64,000 nt of DNA from an uncultured Flavobacteriaceae bacterium (lineage in GTDB: Bacteria; Bacteroidota; Bacteroidia; Flavobacteriales; Flavobacteriaceae), in NCBI GenBank assembly GCA_947502495.1, contig CANNAC010000002.1, positions 62,001-126,000 on the forward strand, in the 5' to 3' direction. This document shows positions 50,484-59,229 of the stretch, one piece after another. A model generated the notes under the pieces. The model saw nothing but the letters and a program-made list of their open reading frames with translations. It was not told where the DNA came from and did no database searches. The position numbers and the translations under genes were made by a program. Every line of letters begins with the position of its first letter. Position 1 is the stretch's first letter.

Positions 50484-51395
50484 TTATATTAAAACGAGCT
50501 TATTTAAAAGCAAATCTACATCGATTAGTAAAATGCTAAATACACCAGATACAATAATGAATTTTAAGATGTTATGTAAGATTAAGTATTGTGATTTTGT
50601 ATTCGATTTAAAGAGTAATAGTAAAAACGCTATTAGTAATACCAGACTTAAATAAAAGAAATAATCCATTTTACCAATTGAATATTTGTTTATCAATAAA
50701 TATGCAGGAACCAGTGTTAATGCACTAAAAATGGTCAGCATTATTTTTGAAGCTTTCACGCCATATACAATTGGTATGGTTTTATAATTAAGTGCTAAAT
50801 CGCCTTTTATATTTTCTAAATCTTTTACTAACTCGCGCATAGATACTATTAAAAACAAAAATGCGGCATGTACAAAAATGACATGTTCGAAATTTCTATA
50901 GTACATGAAAATGGCAAAAAATGGCGTTATAGTTAGAATTGCGGAAGTAATATTACCAATAATTGGCATTTTTTTTAGTTTATGGGAATAAAACCATATC
51001 GCGAAAATATACAGCGAAAAGAATACTACTGCTTTAAATGAAACTGCGCTTACCATAATTACGGCTAGAAAGTTTAGCACAAAATAAAAGGATAGTTTGG
51101 TGTTTTGACTTACCAATTTATCTAACATAGATTTTTGCGGTCTATTTATTAGATCTTTCTCGGAATCGTAAAAGTTATTAATAATATAACCACCAGCTAT
51201 TGTTGCTGCAGATGCTAGAACTAGCATCAATAAGTTTACATCGAAGACGACTTCACGCAGCGTTTTATCATGCGCTAAAATATAAATAGATGTTAGGTAT
51301 TGTGCGATTACTACAATTAAAATATTGTAGCCTCTAACCACAGAAAACATGCTGAAAAATTTTAGCCAAATATGTTTTTGTTTTCTGGAAAGCAT
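50484..51395 (-). CDS. UbiA-family prenyltransferase (GGGP-type)
   Basis: 303 residues with about eight to nine membrane segments. The aspartate-rich motifs are INNFYDSEKDLINRPQKS and LVKDLENIKGDLALNYKTIP. Flavobacterial members are usually annotated as geranylgeranylglycerol-phosphate geranylgeranyltransferase, attaching a prenyl chain to a polar acceptor. The neighbouring mevalonate kinase and diphosphomevalonate decarboxylase genes would supply the isoprenoid precursor. Confidence 0.85.
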   Translation of the reverse strand: MLSRKQKHIWLKFFSMFSVVRGYNILIVVIAQYLTSIYILAHDKTLREVVFDVNLLMLVLASAATIAGGYIINNFYDSEKDLINRPQKSMLDKLVSQNTKLSFYFVLNFLAVIMVSAVSFKAVVFFSLYIFAIWFYSHKLKKMPIIGNITSAILTITPFFAIFMYYRNFEHVIFVHAAFLFLIVSMRELVKDLENIKGDLALNYKTIPIVYGVKASKIMLTIFSALTLVPAYLLINKYSIGKMDYFFYLSLVLLIAFLLLLFKSNTKSQYLILHNILKFIIVSGVFSILLIDVDLLLNKLVLI

Positions 51396-51469
51396 AAATT
51401 TATTTAATGAAAGCCTAATAACTACACTTCAATACGTTTAGTAGAAAAATTCAAGAAGTATTGGAAGTA

Positions 51470-52399
51470 TTAGAAATTATAAACCACTTCTAATTTATAC
51501 CCTTTAAGCGATTGTTTTGCTTTTTCAAAGTTTTCGGTAAAACCTAAAATATAACCGCCACCACCAGAACCACAAAGTTTTAAGTAGTACTCGTTGGTAT
51601 CAATTCCTTTTTTCCAAAGTTCATGAAACTGCATTGGGATCATTGGTTTAAAATTGTTTAGAACTACTTTAGATAGTTGCTTGGTATTTTTAAATAGGGA
51701 TTTTATATCTCCTTTTAAAAAATCATCGACACAAGCATCTGTATGTTTTGTAAACTGATCTTTTAGCATACTACGGAAACCTTCTTGCTTCATATTTTCC
51801 ATAAAAATACTTACCATTGGTGCCGTTTCACCGATAATTCCGCTATCTAATAAAAAGACAGCTCCTTTACCATTATGACTTTGTGAAGGAATTCCTGTTG
51901 CTTCAATATTATCTTTAGAATGTATTAAAATTGGAATGCTTAAATAGCTATTTAAAGGATCTAATCCTGAAGATTTACCATGAAAAAACGATTCCATTTC
52001 AGAAAAAACGGATTTCAATTTTAATAATTTTTCACGAGTTAAGTTTTCTAGAACAGTAATTTTGTCTTGTGCATATTTATCATAAATAGCAGCTACTAAA
52101 GCTCCAGAACTACCAACACCATATCCTTGAGGTATCGAAGAATCGAAGTACATTCCTGCATTTACATCTTCTTCTAATCTATTTAAATTAAATACGACAA
52201 CGTCTTCTTTTATTTCTTTTAAATGCGAAACAAAGTTTTTTAAACTCGCGTTAGATTTCACTGCTTCTTCGGATGGATTTTCATCCATTTTTAAAGCGCC
52301 ATTATAGAAACTATAAGGAATAGATAATCCTTTAGAGTCTTTAATGATTCCGTATTCACCAAAGAGTAAAATTTTCGAGTAAAAAAGAGGTCCTTTCAT
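51470..52399 (-). CDS. Mevalonate kinase (GHMP family)
   Basis: 309 residues. GHMP motifs are SKILLFGEYGII, PQGYGVGSSGALVAAI (ATP loop) and CGSGGGGYILGF (C-terminal motif). FFHGKSSGLDPLNSY carries the catalytic Asp region. It phosphorylates mevalonate in the mevalonate pathway. It lies in a minus-strand group with MvaD upstream and the UbiA gene downstream, which makes this assignment likely over other GHMP kinases. Confidence 0.82.
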   Translation of the reverse strand: MKGPLFYSKILLFGEYGIIKDSKGLSIPYSFYNGALKMDENPSEEAVKSNASLKNFVSHLKEIKEDVVVFNLNRLEEDVNAGMYFDSSIPQGYGVGSSGALVAAIYDKYAQDKITVLENLTREKLLKLKSVFSEMESFFHGKSSGLDPLNSYLSIPILIHSKDNIEATGIPSQSHNGKGAVFLLDSGIIGETAPMVSIFMENMKQEGFRSMLKDQFTKHTDACVDDFLKGDIKSLFKNTKQLSKVVLNNFKPMIPMQFHELWKKGIDTNEYYLKLCGSGGGGYILGFTENFEKAKQSLKGYKLEVVYNF

Positions 52400-52436
52400 A
52401 TTTTTTAATGAAAAAAGTAAAATTAATAATGAAAAA

Positions 52437-52783
52437 TTATTGTTTTGATGTTTTTACGATGCTAACCAACAATTTCAATATTTCTTCCGCTTTTATTTTA
52501 TATTTATTAAACGTATTATTATCAATAAATCCGGTAGCATGTAACAAATCTATCCAATAAACAGTTTCATTTGCTTTCTTTAAGCTTATGGCGTTTTATT
52601 TGTAAAATCTGGTTTGCTTTGTGCAAATTCGGCTTCTCTAACATTAGCTCCAATAGATGTGCCAGATTTTAATAATTGCCTTGACATCACATATTCTTTT
52701 TGTTTATAAGCCAATTCCTTATAAAGCATCACAATGTCTACAGCAAAATTAAAGCTTTTGGTTTTAATAACATTTTCTTTCAT
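52437..52783 (-). pseudogene. Four-helix-bundle protein (S23/IVP type) with a frameshift
   Basis: The first frame begins ENVIKTKSFNFAVDIVMLYK and GTSIGANVREAEFAQSKPDF, the signature of free-standing four-helix-bundle (23S rRNA intervening-sequence-like) proteins, and stops at 52586. In another frame the family continues at once with SLKKANETVYWIDLLHATGF and KAEEILKLLVSIVKTSK, stopping at 52437-52439. One base appears to be missing near 52592-52597 (around AAAACGCCATAAG). The gene lies between mevalonate kinase and mvaD and may be recently inactivated, or the change may be a sequencing error. Confidence 0.8.
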
Positions 52784-52832
52784 AATAACTAAATTTTAAA
52801 ATCTTCTAAATTTAATTATTAATTTTTCATTA

Positions 52833-53918
52833 TTAGTTATTCATTAATTTTGCCCCAAAACCAATTCTATCACAAATATAGTGACCATTTTGGCAATACG
52901 CAACTAATTCATTTTTAATAAACTCGATACATTCTGTCGTTTCCTTTTCTGGATATAGCACGTGTACGTTTGCTCCAGCATCTAAAGTAAAACTAATATG
53001 CAATCCCGTTTGTTTTCTAAACGCCCAAATAGCATTAATTATTTTAAGTGTATTTGGTTTCATTAAAATGAAATACGGCATACTTGTCATCATCATAGCA
53101 TGAAGCGTTAAGGCTTCGCTTTCTATAATTTCAATAAACGCCTTTAAGTCTCCCGTTTTTAAAACATCCATAAGGCTAGTCATATTCTCTTCCGCTTGTG
53201 TAAACCGCTGTTGTGCAAAAGGATGATTATGCATTAAATTATGACCAACAGTACTACTTACTTGCTTTTCGCCTTTATCTACTAAAAGAATTGTGTCTTG
53301 ATAATTCTTGAAATTATCATGTACTGGATACGGATACTTTATAGCATAAAGATCTGAACTCGTTTCTATCTTTTCATGTTTTCCCCAAACAATCAAATCT
53401 CCTTCGACACTTCTACAAGCACTTCCAGATCCTAATCTTGCTAAAAAAGAAGCTTTTTGATTAAAGTATTCTGGGGTAATCGCTGGATTTATTTCTTTTT
53501 CTATAGACATTAAACAAAGTGCCAAAGCGCTCATTCCGGAAGCAGAAGATGCAATACCAGAACTATGCGGGAATGTATTTTCGGTTTCAATTGTAAAATG
53601 ATAATTTCTTAAAAAAGGCAGATATGCTTCAATACGTTTAAAAAAAGTTTCAATTTTTGGTTTAAAGTCTTGGTTCTTTTTTCCTTCAAAAATCACATCA
53701 AAAGAAAAAGAGTCATCATTTTCTTTTTCCGTAAAACGTAAAGTAGTTGTTGTTTTACAAGCATCTAACGTAAAACTAATAGATGGGTTTTCTGGAATTT
53801 GGTTTTCTTTTTTTCCCCAATATTTAACTAATGCAATATTACTAGGTGAAGACCAAGTAAATCGCCCTGTATTGGGTGCTTTATTATTTCTAGAAAATAT
53901 AAACGAAGAGACTTCCAT
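52833..53918 (-). CDS. mvaD: Diphosphomevalonate decarboxylase
   Basis: 361 residues. WSSPSNIALVKYWGKKENQIPENPSISFTLD is the MvaD signature. FPHSSGIASSASGMSALALC is the ATP loop, and LGSGSACRSVEGDLIVWG and HISFTLDAGANVHVLYP hold the conserved Arg and Asp. It converts mevalonate diphosphate to isopentenyl diphosphate. With the kinase 430 bp downstream it shows that this organism uses mevalonate for isoprenoids. Confidence 0.93.
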   Translation of the reverse strand: MEVSSFIFSRNNKAPNTGRFTWSSPSNIALVKYWGKKENQIPENPSISFTLDACKTTTTLRFTEKENDDSFSFDVIFEGKKNQDFKPKIETFFKRIEAYLPFLRNYHFTIETENTFPHSSGIASSASGMSALALCLMSIEKEINPAITPEYFNQKASFLARLGSGSACRSVEGDLIVWGKHEKIETSSDLYAIKYPYPVHDNFKNYQDTILLVDKGEKQVSSTVGHNLMHNHPFAQQRFTQAEENMTSLMDVLKTGDLKAFIEIIESEALTLHAMMMTSMPYFILMKPNTLKIINAIWAFRKQTGLHISFTLDAGANVHVLYPEKETTECIEFIKNELVAYCQNGHYICDRIGFGAKLMNN

Positions 53919-54064
53919 GATGTGCTAATTAGGATGCAAATATAGTTTATTAGACAGCATGTAAGTGTAGAATTTATTCTAAAAAACTTAAAAAATTATG
54001 TATTTCATCGTAAATACTTTTAAAAAAAGAAGCAGAAAACATATTTTTTGTAGATTGAAAAACC

Positions 54065-54076
54065 GAATGACCATTC
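54065..54076. promoter_or_regulatory. Palindrome upstream of the tandem TetR genes
   Basis: GAATG-AC-CATTC is a perfect 12-bp dyad, 12 bp before the GTG start at 54089. TetR regulators often repress their own genes through short dyads at this distance, so autoregulation is plausible. Confidence 0.4.
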
Positions 54077-54088
54077 AATAAATAATCT

Positions 54089-54652
54089 GTGTATAAAAAA
54101 CAACGAATTCTTATTACAATGTTAGAACTTGTAGTAAAACAAGGTGTAAATGCCACGCCTATGTATCAGGTAGCTAAAGAGTCGAACGTAGCAATAGGTA
54201 CTATTTACAATTACTTTAAAGATAAAGAAGATATACTTTGCCAGATCTATAAAATGATTAGGAAAGATTTTGGTACTATTCTTATTCTAAAAGAAGAAAA
54301 CCAAAATCCGGAAGAAGTATTTAAAAAATACTGGGTCGATTTATTTCATTATTATGTTAGCAACCCCTATGCATTTCATTTTTATGAACATATAGCTAAA
54401 GCTCCTATCATACCTTTAGAATTAATTGAAGAAACAAAAATACATTATCGCCCTCACGCCGCTTTTTTCTGGAAAGGTATAAAAGAAGGTTTCCTAAAAG
54501 ATATGCATATTACGTTACTAGTGCAAATAGCTTACAGTAATGTTGTTGCTGCTGTGCATTTAAAATTAAATGGTGTTTTACCAATGACGAATGATCAAAT
54601 AGAACAAGCTTCAAACGCTTCTTGGGATGCAGTAAGACGAATTAATGAATAA
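54089..54652 (+). CDS. TetR/AcrR-family transcriptional regulator (first of a pair)
   Basis: 187 residues, start GTG at 54089 (GTG-TAT-AAA-AAA). The helix-turn-helix is TPMYQVAKESNVAIGTIYNYFKDKEDIL. The C-terminal effector domain contains a 'YHYYVSNPYAFHFYEHI'-like stretch typical of TetR proteins similar to those sensing fatty-acyl or drug ligands. It overlaps the next gene by 8 bp and shares much of its N-terminal sequence, so the two arose by tandem duplication. Confidence 0.88.
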   Translation: MYKKQRILITMLELVVKQGVNATPMYQVAKESNVAIGTIYNYFKDKEDILCQIYKMIRKDFGTILILKEENQNPEEVFKKYWVDLFHYYVSNPYAFHFYEHIAKAPIIPLELIEETKIHYRPHAAFFWKGIKEGFLKDMHITLLVQIAYSNVVAAVHLKLNGVLPMTNDQIEQASNASWDAVRRINE

Positions 54653-55223
54653 AAAACAACGAATCTTATTAACCATGTTAGAACTTGTTGTTAAACAAGG
54701 TTATCATGCCACACCTATGTCTCAGGTTGCCAAAGAAGCTAATGTTGCTGTAGGAACAATTTATCATTATTTTGAAACTAAAGAGAAGATTATTGAAGCC
54801 ATCTTTTTGATGGTTTACAAAGATTTAAGCATCGTTCTATTAACAAATAGCAATCCTCGTGCTACCTATAAAAAACAGTTTACCACGATGTTGTATAATA
54901 TGTTCCATTATTTTACAAGCAATCCTTTAGCTTTTTATTTTATTGAATACGTTGGTGTTCCTCCAATTATATCTCCTGAAACTGTAAAACAAACAGTCCC
55001 TTTTTACACAAAAATAACGGACTTTTTCTTTAAAGGAATTACAGAAAAAAGAGTAAAAAATATGGACGAGATTCTACTCATGAAATTATGTTACGGATTA
55101 ATATCTTCTGTTGTAAAACTAAAAATTAAAGAAGAGTTACCAATGCATCAAAAACAAATAGACCAATCTATTGAAGCGTGTTGGGATACTATAAAATATT
55201 CTGATAATAAATTATTTACTTAA
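54645..55223 (+). CDS. TetR/AcrR-family transcriptional regulator (second of a pair)
   Basis: 192 residues. NKKQRILLTMLELVVKQG and TPMSQVAKEANVAVGTIYHY repeat the N-terminus of the upstream regulator almost exactly, while the ligand domain has diverged (FHYFTSNPLAFYFIEYVG). The 8-bp overlap implies co-translation, and possibly a heterodimer. Its 3' end overlaps the convergent DUF1697 gene by 12 bp. Target genes are not obvious. Confidence 0.88.
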   Translation: MNKKQRILLTMLELVVKQGYHATPMSQVAKEANVAVGTIYHYFETKEKIIEAIFLMVYKDLSIVLLTNSNPRATYKKQFTTMLYNMFHYFTSNPLAFYFIEYVGVPPIISPETVKQTVPFYTKITDFFFKGITEKRVKNMDEILLMKLCYGLISSVVKLKIKEELPMHQKQIDQSIEACWDTIKYSDNKLFT

Positions 55224-55742
55224 GGATAACAGCTTCACCATGGTATTATAGTTTCTTGCTGTTGCAGCTGTTTCTAGCGTACGCTCAAAATAATTAGCAT
55301 TGAATTTTGATTTCCCGTAACCGGCTTCGTTATAAAAATAAATACAAGAATTCGTGATTTTAAATTCTTCCGTTTTATATTCTTTTTTGGAAGCTTCTTC
55401 TATCAATTCTTTACTTGGTGTATCTTGTAATAGGATAAAATAGCTTTTTACTTTCTTGTCTTCTTCAAAAGGAGCGCTCTTAAAAATCAACTCTAATTCT
55501 TCTTTTGTTTTTACCAAAACAGGAACTTCAAATTGAAAATGCGACTGTATTGCTTTATGAATTTTAGCTTCAATAGCTTTTGTGTTTTCTTCGGAAGACT
55601 GTAAAACAACATTCCCGCTTTGTATATAGGTTTGCACATTTTGAAAACCTATTTCGGTTAACAGTTCGCGCAATATTGCCATGGGCACTTTTTTGTGTCC
55701 TCCAACATTAATTCCTCTTAATAAAGCGACGTATGTTTTCAT
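55212..55742 (-). CDS. DUF1697 family protein
   Basis: 176 residues. The family start TYVALLRGINVGGHKKVPM is followed by YIQSGNVVLQS and a C-terminal NYNTMVKLLSLS. DUF1697 has no established function. It lies 2 bp downstream of the HI0933-type flavoprotein gene on the same strand, so they are co-transcribed. Its last codons overlap the TetR gene on the other strand. Confidence 0.85.
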   Translation of the reverse strand: MKTYVALLRGINVGGHKKVPMAILRELLTEIGFQNVQTYIQSGNVVLQSSEENTKAIEAKIHKAIQSHFQFEVPVLVKTKEELELIFKSAPFEEDKKVKSYFILLQDTPSKELIEEASKKEYKTEEFKITNSCIYFYNEAGYGKSKFNANYFERTLETAATARNYNTMVKLLSLSK

Positions 55743-55744
55743 TT

Positions 55745-56980
55745 TTATTTAGAAATGTGCTGCGAAGCAATATATGCTCCTGTCCATGCATTTTGAAAAT
55801 TAAAGCCTCCAGTAATAGCGTCTATATTTATGATTTCTCCTGCAAAATATAGATTTTTATGTAGTTTACTTTCAAAGGTTTTAAAGTTTATTTCTTTTAA
55901 ATCTATTCCTCCAGCGGTTACAAATTCATCTTTAAACGTACTTTTTCCATCTACGTTAAAATGCGCTTTGGTTAATTGTGCAGCAAGTGCTTCTAATTGA
56001 TTTTTATTTAAATCTGCCCAACGCGTTTCTTCCGTTATTTTAGAAGCCAAAACCAATTGCTGCCATAAACGTTTTGGTAAATCAAATTGCGGTGCTTTTA
56101 AAACAGATTTTTTAGCAAGATCTAATTTTAAGCCTTTTAGAACATCCAAGCAATCTTCTAAAGCCATTTTAATAAAATTGATTTCAACAGTAAACTTATA
56201 ATCTAATGCTGCTAGCTCTAAAGCGCCAAAAGCAGAGAGTTTTAAAATAGAAGGTGCACTCATACCAACGTGTGTAATGAGTAATGGTCCTTCGGAAAAC
56301 AACGAGGTACCAACCACCTGTATTTCTACATTTTGTGCAACTACTCCAGGAATATCTTGGATGCGTTTATCTTTAATATTAAAGGTAAATAAGGAAGGGA
56401 CTGGTTGTATCACTTTATGATCTAGCGTTTCTAAAAGCTTCCACATTTTAGGACTACTTCCTGTAGCTACCAATATTTTTTTTGCTAAAAATTCTTCCGT
56501 TTGCGTGATGACAGTCCAAGAAGTATCCTCTTTTATAATCGACTTTACGGTTTGGCTATATAAAACTTCTACTTGATGTTTCTTCGTTTCGTTTAAAAAA
56601 CAATCTATAATAGTTTGTGAGGTATTAGACTCCGGAAACATTCTCCCATCTTCTTCAATCTTCAATGCGACACCGCGTTCTTCAAACCAAGCAATAGTAT
56701 CTCCAGTCATAAACTTATGAAAAGGTCCAAGTAACTCTTTTTCTCCTCTAGGATAATTTAAAACCAATTCTTGAGGAATAAATTCGGCATGCGTGACATT
56801 ACAGCGTCCGCCACCAGAAATTTTCACTTTCTGTAAACCTTCTTTTCCTTTTTCTAGTATGGCTATTGTTAATTCTGGATTTTGAACTGCTATATTAATT
56901 GCTGCAAAAAAACCTGCCGCACCTCCACCAATAATAATTACATCTTTTTGTTTCATGTGTTTATTTCTATTGTTTTTCAT
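55745..56980 (-). CDS. HI0933-like NAD(P)/FAD-dependent oxidoreductase
   Basis: 411 residues. The FAD site is DVIIIGGGAAGFFAAINIA, followed by KVKISGGGRCNVTHAEF, the HI0933/BaiN family hallmark. LYFAGEIINIDAITGGFNFQNAW is the C-terminal FAD motif. Members are flavoproteins of unclear physiological role; some reduce bile-acid or unsaturated ketone substrates. An ATG 27 bases inside (MKQKD) is an equally possible start. Confidence 0.87.
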   Translation of the reverse strand: MKNNRNKHMKQKDVIIIGGGAAGFFAAINIAVQNPELTIAILEKGKEGLQKVKISGGGRCNVTHAEFIPQELVLNYPRGEKELLGPFHKFMTGDTIAWFEERGVALKIEEDGRMFPESNTSQTIIDCFLNETKKHQVEVLYSQTVKSIIKEDTSWTVITQTEEFLAKKILVATGSSPKMWKLLETLDHKVIQPVPSLFTFNIKDKRIQDIPGVVAQNVEIQVVGTSLFSEGPLLITHVGMSAPSILKLSAFGALELAALDYKFTVEINFIKMALEDCLDVLKGLKLDLAKKSVLKAPQFDLPKRLWQQLVLASKITEETRWADLNKNQLEALAAQLTKAHFNVDGKSTFKDEFVTAGGIDLKEINFKTFESKLHKNLYFAGEIINIDAITGGFNFQNAWTGAYIASQHISK

Positions 56981-57095
56981 AGGTCACATGTAGCATCCAT
57001 TTAATCCTTATCTTTGATTATCTGGTTTTAGTTATGGATGTTTCATAATCTTTTAAAAACCACGTAAATTTAACATTAATAAATGAAAAACTGCT

Positions 57096-57938
57096 TTGAA
57101 TAAATTCCTTATCCTAATAATATTTTTATACGCTAGCTGTAGTTCCAAAGAATTTAAAAGTGCAATAGACTTACCTTCCGATTTAAAGGAAGTCTCTGGT
57201 ACAGAAATCGTTGTGAATTCCGATTTAATCTGGATGGTAAACGATAGTGGTAACAAACCCATTCTCTTCGGACTTAACACAAAAGGAGAAATTAAAAAAG
57301 AATTAGAAATCGAGGCTAAAAACCATGACTGGGAAGATTTAGCAAGTGATCCTGAAGGGAATATTTATATTGGTGATTTTGGAAACAACGAAAGCAAACG
57401 CAAAAACTTAGCTATCTTAAAAGTGAATGCTTCTAATTTACAAAGCGATGCTTCGGTAGCAATCGAGCGTATTTCTTTTAAATATCCAGATCAAGAAAAA
57501 TTTCCGCCAAAAAAGAAAAAAAGGTATTTTGATTGTGAAGCATTTTTCTATCACAACAACAGCTTTTATTTATTTACTAAAAGCCGCGTAAAAGACGATT
57601 TCGGAAAAACGAGTGTATATAAAATCCCTGCAAATCCAGGAATGCATGAAGCCCAACTTTTAGGAACGTATTCTAATTGCTCCGATTTACGATGCTGGAT
57701 AACTGCAGCAGATATTAGTAATGACGGCACAAAAATGGTTTTATTAAATCAGAAATCCGTTTTACTTTTCACAAACTTTAAAGGGAATGATTTCTTTAGT
57801 GGTACGATAAAAGAATTTCCTTTTAGTTATGAATCACAAAAAGAAGGTATTTCTTTTAAAGATGACAACACCGTTTATATTACCGACGAAAAAGCACATG
57901 GCGCTGGAGGAAATGTATATGAATTCTCTTTAAATTAA
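57096..57938 (+). CDS. Beta-propeller-like lipoprotein of unknown function
   Basis: 280 residues. The start is TTG at 57096, which gives a lipoprotein leader (NKFLILIIFLYASC, Cys at 15). An ATG at 57083 is out of frame. The rest has propeller-like turns (WMVNDSGNKPILFGLN, DPEGNIYIGDFGNNES, ADISNDGTKMVLLNQ, DDNTVYITDEKAHGAG). The DSGN/GDFGNN motifs suggest calcium or sugar binding but I do not recognise a named family. Confidence 0.7.
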   Translation: MNKFLILIIFLYASCSSKEFKSAIDLPSDLKEVSGTEIVVNSDLIWMVNDSGNKPILFGLNTKGEIKKELEIEAKNHDWEDLASDPEGNIYIGDFGNNESKRKNLAILKVNASNLQSDASVAIERISFKYPDQEKFPPKKKKRYFDCEAFFYHNNSFYLFTKSRVKDDFGKTSVYKIPANPGMHEAQLLGTYSNCSDLRCWITAADISNDGTKMVLLNQKSVLLFTNFKGNDFFSGTIKEFPFSYESQKEGISFKDDNTVYITDEKAHGAGGNVYEFSLN

Positions 57939-58030
57939 TATGGTAAGCTTTTGTATAATTTCCGACTAAAATAACCGTTTATCAAACATTAATTAAAGTT
58001 TAGTATTTTTACTCAAAATCACCTCTTTTT

Positions 58031-59227
58031 ATGGACCATCTTATTGCTGAAGTAGAAAAACATGTTGTTAGTCTTTTAAACACAGATTTAGACCATGCTT
58101 TTGTTTATCATAATTTGACGCATACGCAAAACGTTGTCAAAAAAGTAACAGAATTAGCAGACTTAGCAAACGTAGATCCCACCCAAAAAAAACGATTAAT
58201 AATTAGTGCTTGGTTTCACGATACTGGCTTTACAAAAAGTATGGATGATCACGAAACACATAGTGCCGCTATAGCAACAGCATTTTTAAAAAAGCACCAT
58301 GCTACTGCGGAAGACATTCAAGTTGTAAACGATTTAATTCTAGCAACTAAAATGAATTATGAGCCAAAAACACAGCTAGAAGCATTTATTCGCGATGCCG
58401 ATTGTGCGCATGTTGGTAGTAAAAGATTCACAGATGTCACGTTGCTTTTAAAAAAGGAGATGGAATTAACATCCAATAAAAACCTAACAAATACCGAATG
58501 GTTAAATGAAAACATAAATTTTCTAACCAAAAAACATTCATTTAATAGTGACTTAGCAGTTTCCCTTTGGGAAAAAGGCAAGAGCAAAAATCTTGCTAAA
58601 CTACTTAAAGAACAGAGTAAATCAAAAAAAGATACTGCTAAATTAAAGCAGAAAAAGAAAGAACTTCAATTTAAAAAAGACAAAATTGAAACGCCAGAAC
58701 GTGGTATAGAAACCATGTTTCGAGTAACGCTTAAAAATCATATAACCTTAAGTGATATTGCAGATACCAAAGCGAATATTTTACTATCTGTAAATGCTAT
58801 TATAGTTTCTCTAGTATTGGCTAATCTTTTACCTAAACTAGACAATCCTTCAAATGGCTATCTTATTTACCCAACCGTAGTTTTTGTATTATTCACAGTA
58901 GCTTCCATGATTTTATCCGTTTTAGCTACAAGACCAAATGTAACTAGAGGAGAATTCACCAAAGAGGATGTAGCAAACAAAAAAGTAAACCTATTGTTCT
59001 TTGGTAATTTTCATAAAATGAAATTAGATGAGTTTGAATGGGCAATGGGAGAAATGATGAAAGACAAAGACTATTTATATTCTGCTATGAAAAAAGACCT
59101 TTACTTTTTAGGTTTAGTTTTAAACAGAAAATATAAAATACTTCGTGTTACGTATACCGTTTTTATGATCGGGATTATTTCTAGTGTTATTGCATTTGCT
59201 ATTGCTTTTCAAGCTGCAGGATTCTAA
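58031..59227 (+). CDS. HD-domain phosphohydrolase with Pycsar-effector-type membrane domain (PycTM)
   Basis: 398 residues. The N-terminal HD domain has YHNLTHTQNVV, SAWFHDTGF (HD pair) and RDADCAHVG. A charged coiled-coil linker (about 185-230) leads to METMFRVTLKNH-like and LSDIADTKANILLSVNAIIVSLVL, with two or three membrane segments. That C-terminal region matches the PycTM domain of Pycsar cyclic-nucleotide-activated effectors. The HD part could cut a nucleotide signal or be regulated by one. It converges on the GAF gene with only 2 bp between the stops. Confidence 0.8.
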   Translation: MDHLIAEVEKHVVSLLNTDLDHAFVYHNLTHTQNVVKKVTELADLANVDPTQKKRLIISAWFHDTGFTKSMDDHETHSAAIATAFLKKHHATAEDIQVVNDLILATKMNYEPKTQLEAFIRDADCAHVGSKRFTDVTLLLKKEMELTSNKNLTNTEWLNENINFLTKKHSFNSDLAVSLWEKGKSKNLAKLLKEQSKSKKDTAKLKQKKKELQFKKDKIETPERGIETMFRVTLKNHITLSDIADTKANILLSVNAIIVSLVLANLLPKLDNPSNGYLIYPTVVFVLFTVASMILSVLATRPNVTRGEFTKEDVANKKVNLLFFGNFHKMKLDEFEWAMGEMMKDKDYLYSAMKKDLYFLGLVLNRKYKILRVTYTVFMIGIISSVIAFAIAFQAAGF

Positions 59228-59229
59228 CC

